A DNA stretch of 64,000 bases from Akkermansiaceae bacterium (GTDB lineage: Bacteria; Verrucomicrobiota; Verrucomicrobiia; Verrucomicrobiales; Akkermansiaceae): positions 605,226 through 669,225 of the forward strand of contig CP059069.1 of assembly GCA_017798145.1 (NCBI GenBank). The letters run 5' to 3'. Positions 63,793-64,000 of the stretch are shown here, piece by piece (within the stretch, counting starts at the first letter, position 1; every line of letters starts with the position of its first letter). A program made the position numbers and the translations under genes. Below the pieces are notes generated by a model, which was given only the letters and a program-made list of their open reading frames with translations, ran no database searches and was not told the DNA's origin.

Positions 63793-64000
63793 TTAATAAT
63801 CAGACTTTCTAAAGTGATTTGCCGTAATCCAAAGGAAAGCGGGCAGACCCAGGCTGAGAGCCAGTCCCCAGCCCGGATTCTCCCGCCCGACTGTCCCAAT
63901 CCAAGCAAACAGAAACCCCATCGGCACCGCACCACAGGCGAGAGCCAAACAGAATTTCCCGAAGGGCATTCGCAACAGCCCTGCCATGCAGGCCAGCACC
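63793..64000 (-). CDS. VTT/DedA-domain membrane protein (C-terminal part, continues off the window)
   Basis: The visible 68 codons are the C-terminal end of a membrane protein with two TM helices (FCLALACGAVPMGFLFAWIG, LALSLGLPAFLWITA). The stretch GLLRMPFGKFCLA before the helix resembles the conserved loop of VTT (SNARE-associated/DedA) proteins. The start lies beyond position 64000 on the right. Confidence 0.6.
   Translation of the reverse strand, partial: VLACMAGLLRMPFGKFCLALACGAVPMGFLFAWIGTVGRENPGWGLALSLGLPAFLWITANHFRKSDY

Overview
The window looks like a chromosomal segment of a Verrucomicrobiae bacterium (Luteolibacter/Haloferula-like; inferred, not proven). Evidence: high GC, few clear Shine-Dalgarno sites, A/C-rich leaders, many secreted proteins with type-3-thrombospondin-like calcium repeats (DPDGDG), a PEP-CTERM-type anchor, a sulfatase, a GDSL esterase, and a one-piece tmRNA with a tag ending in ALAA. 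Core genes (recF, ligA, folD, scpA, cdsA, dxr, ssrA, tRNA-Tyr) show that most of 20-64 kb is ordinary chromosome.

Accessory region, 1-20 kb, lying at the 3' side of tRNA-Tyr. (a) 1-1.8 kb: two AT-richer genes separated by an integron-attC-like imperfect palindrome, then the 3' end of a decayed group II intron on the opposite strand. (b) 1.85-5.5 kb and 16.3-18.6 kb: two blocks of minus-strand genes with the same kind of A/C-rich leader and GC-rich intergenic hairpins. The left block has a Ycf46-type AAA+ ATPase, a small unknown protein, DUF2997, DUF1257 (Ycf35-like) and a DUF3150-like protein. The right block has a ribbon-helix-helix-like protein, an unknown 171-aa protein, a RecB/Cas4-like PD-(D/E)XK nuclease with four Fe-S-type cysteines, a lipoprotein/TM protein and a 46-aa membrane protein. 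(c) 5.97-15.9 kb: between the two blocks sits a five-gene, tightly packed operon of exported proteins: a dockerin/Ig/hydrolase fusion, a beta-propeller/Ig/TSP3 protein, a Gly-rich protein, a TSP3 protein and a vanadium-haloperoxidase-like enzyme. It abuts a truncated second copy of the DUF3150 gene start, which suggests it invaded the ATPase/nuclease element.

20-38 kb: cstA broken by a frameshift and a frameshifted small gene; a minus-strand operon tdh-kbl-nahK-like kinase-epimerase; then, divergently, a LacI regulator followed by a ROK kinase, a PIG-L deacetylase and NagB, an amino-sugar route with no NagA in sight. Then a DUF3313-like lipoprotein, agmatine deiminase, a BtuB-like receptor under a cobalamin riboswitch, folD, ppnP, rhodanese and FKBP lipoproteins, and scpA.

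38-64 kb: an AsmA-like membrane protein, recF, sulfatase, GDSL esterase, cold-shock/DUF1294 fusion, HscB-like and IscA-like Fe-S assembly proteins, ligA, a Gld-type ABC system (four genes), tmRNA followed by a field of dispersed palindromic repeats, a TPR protein, an aldo/keto reductase, two EF-hand proteins, cdsA-dxr, a PEP-CTERM-like secreted protein and a partial VTT-domain protein.
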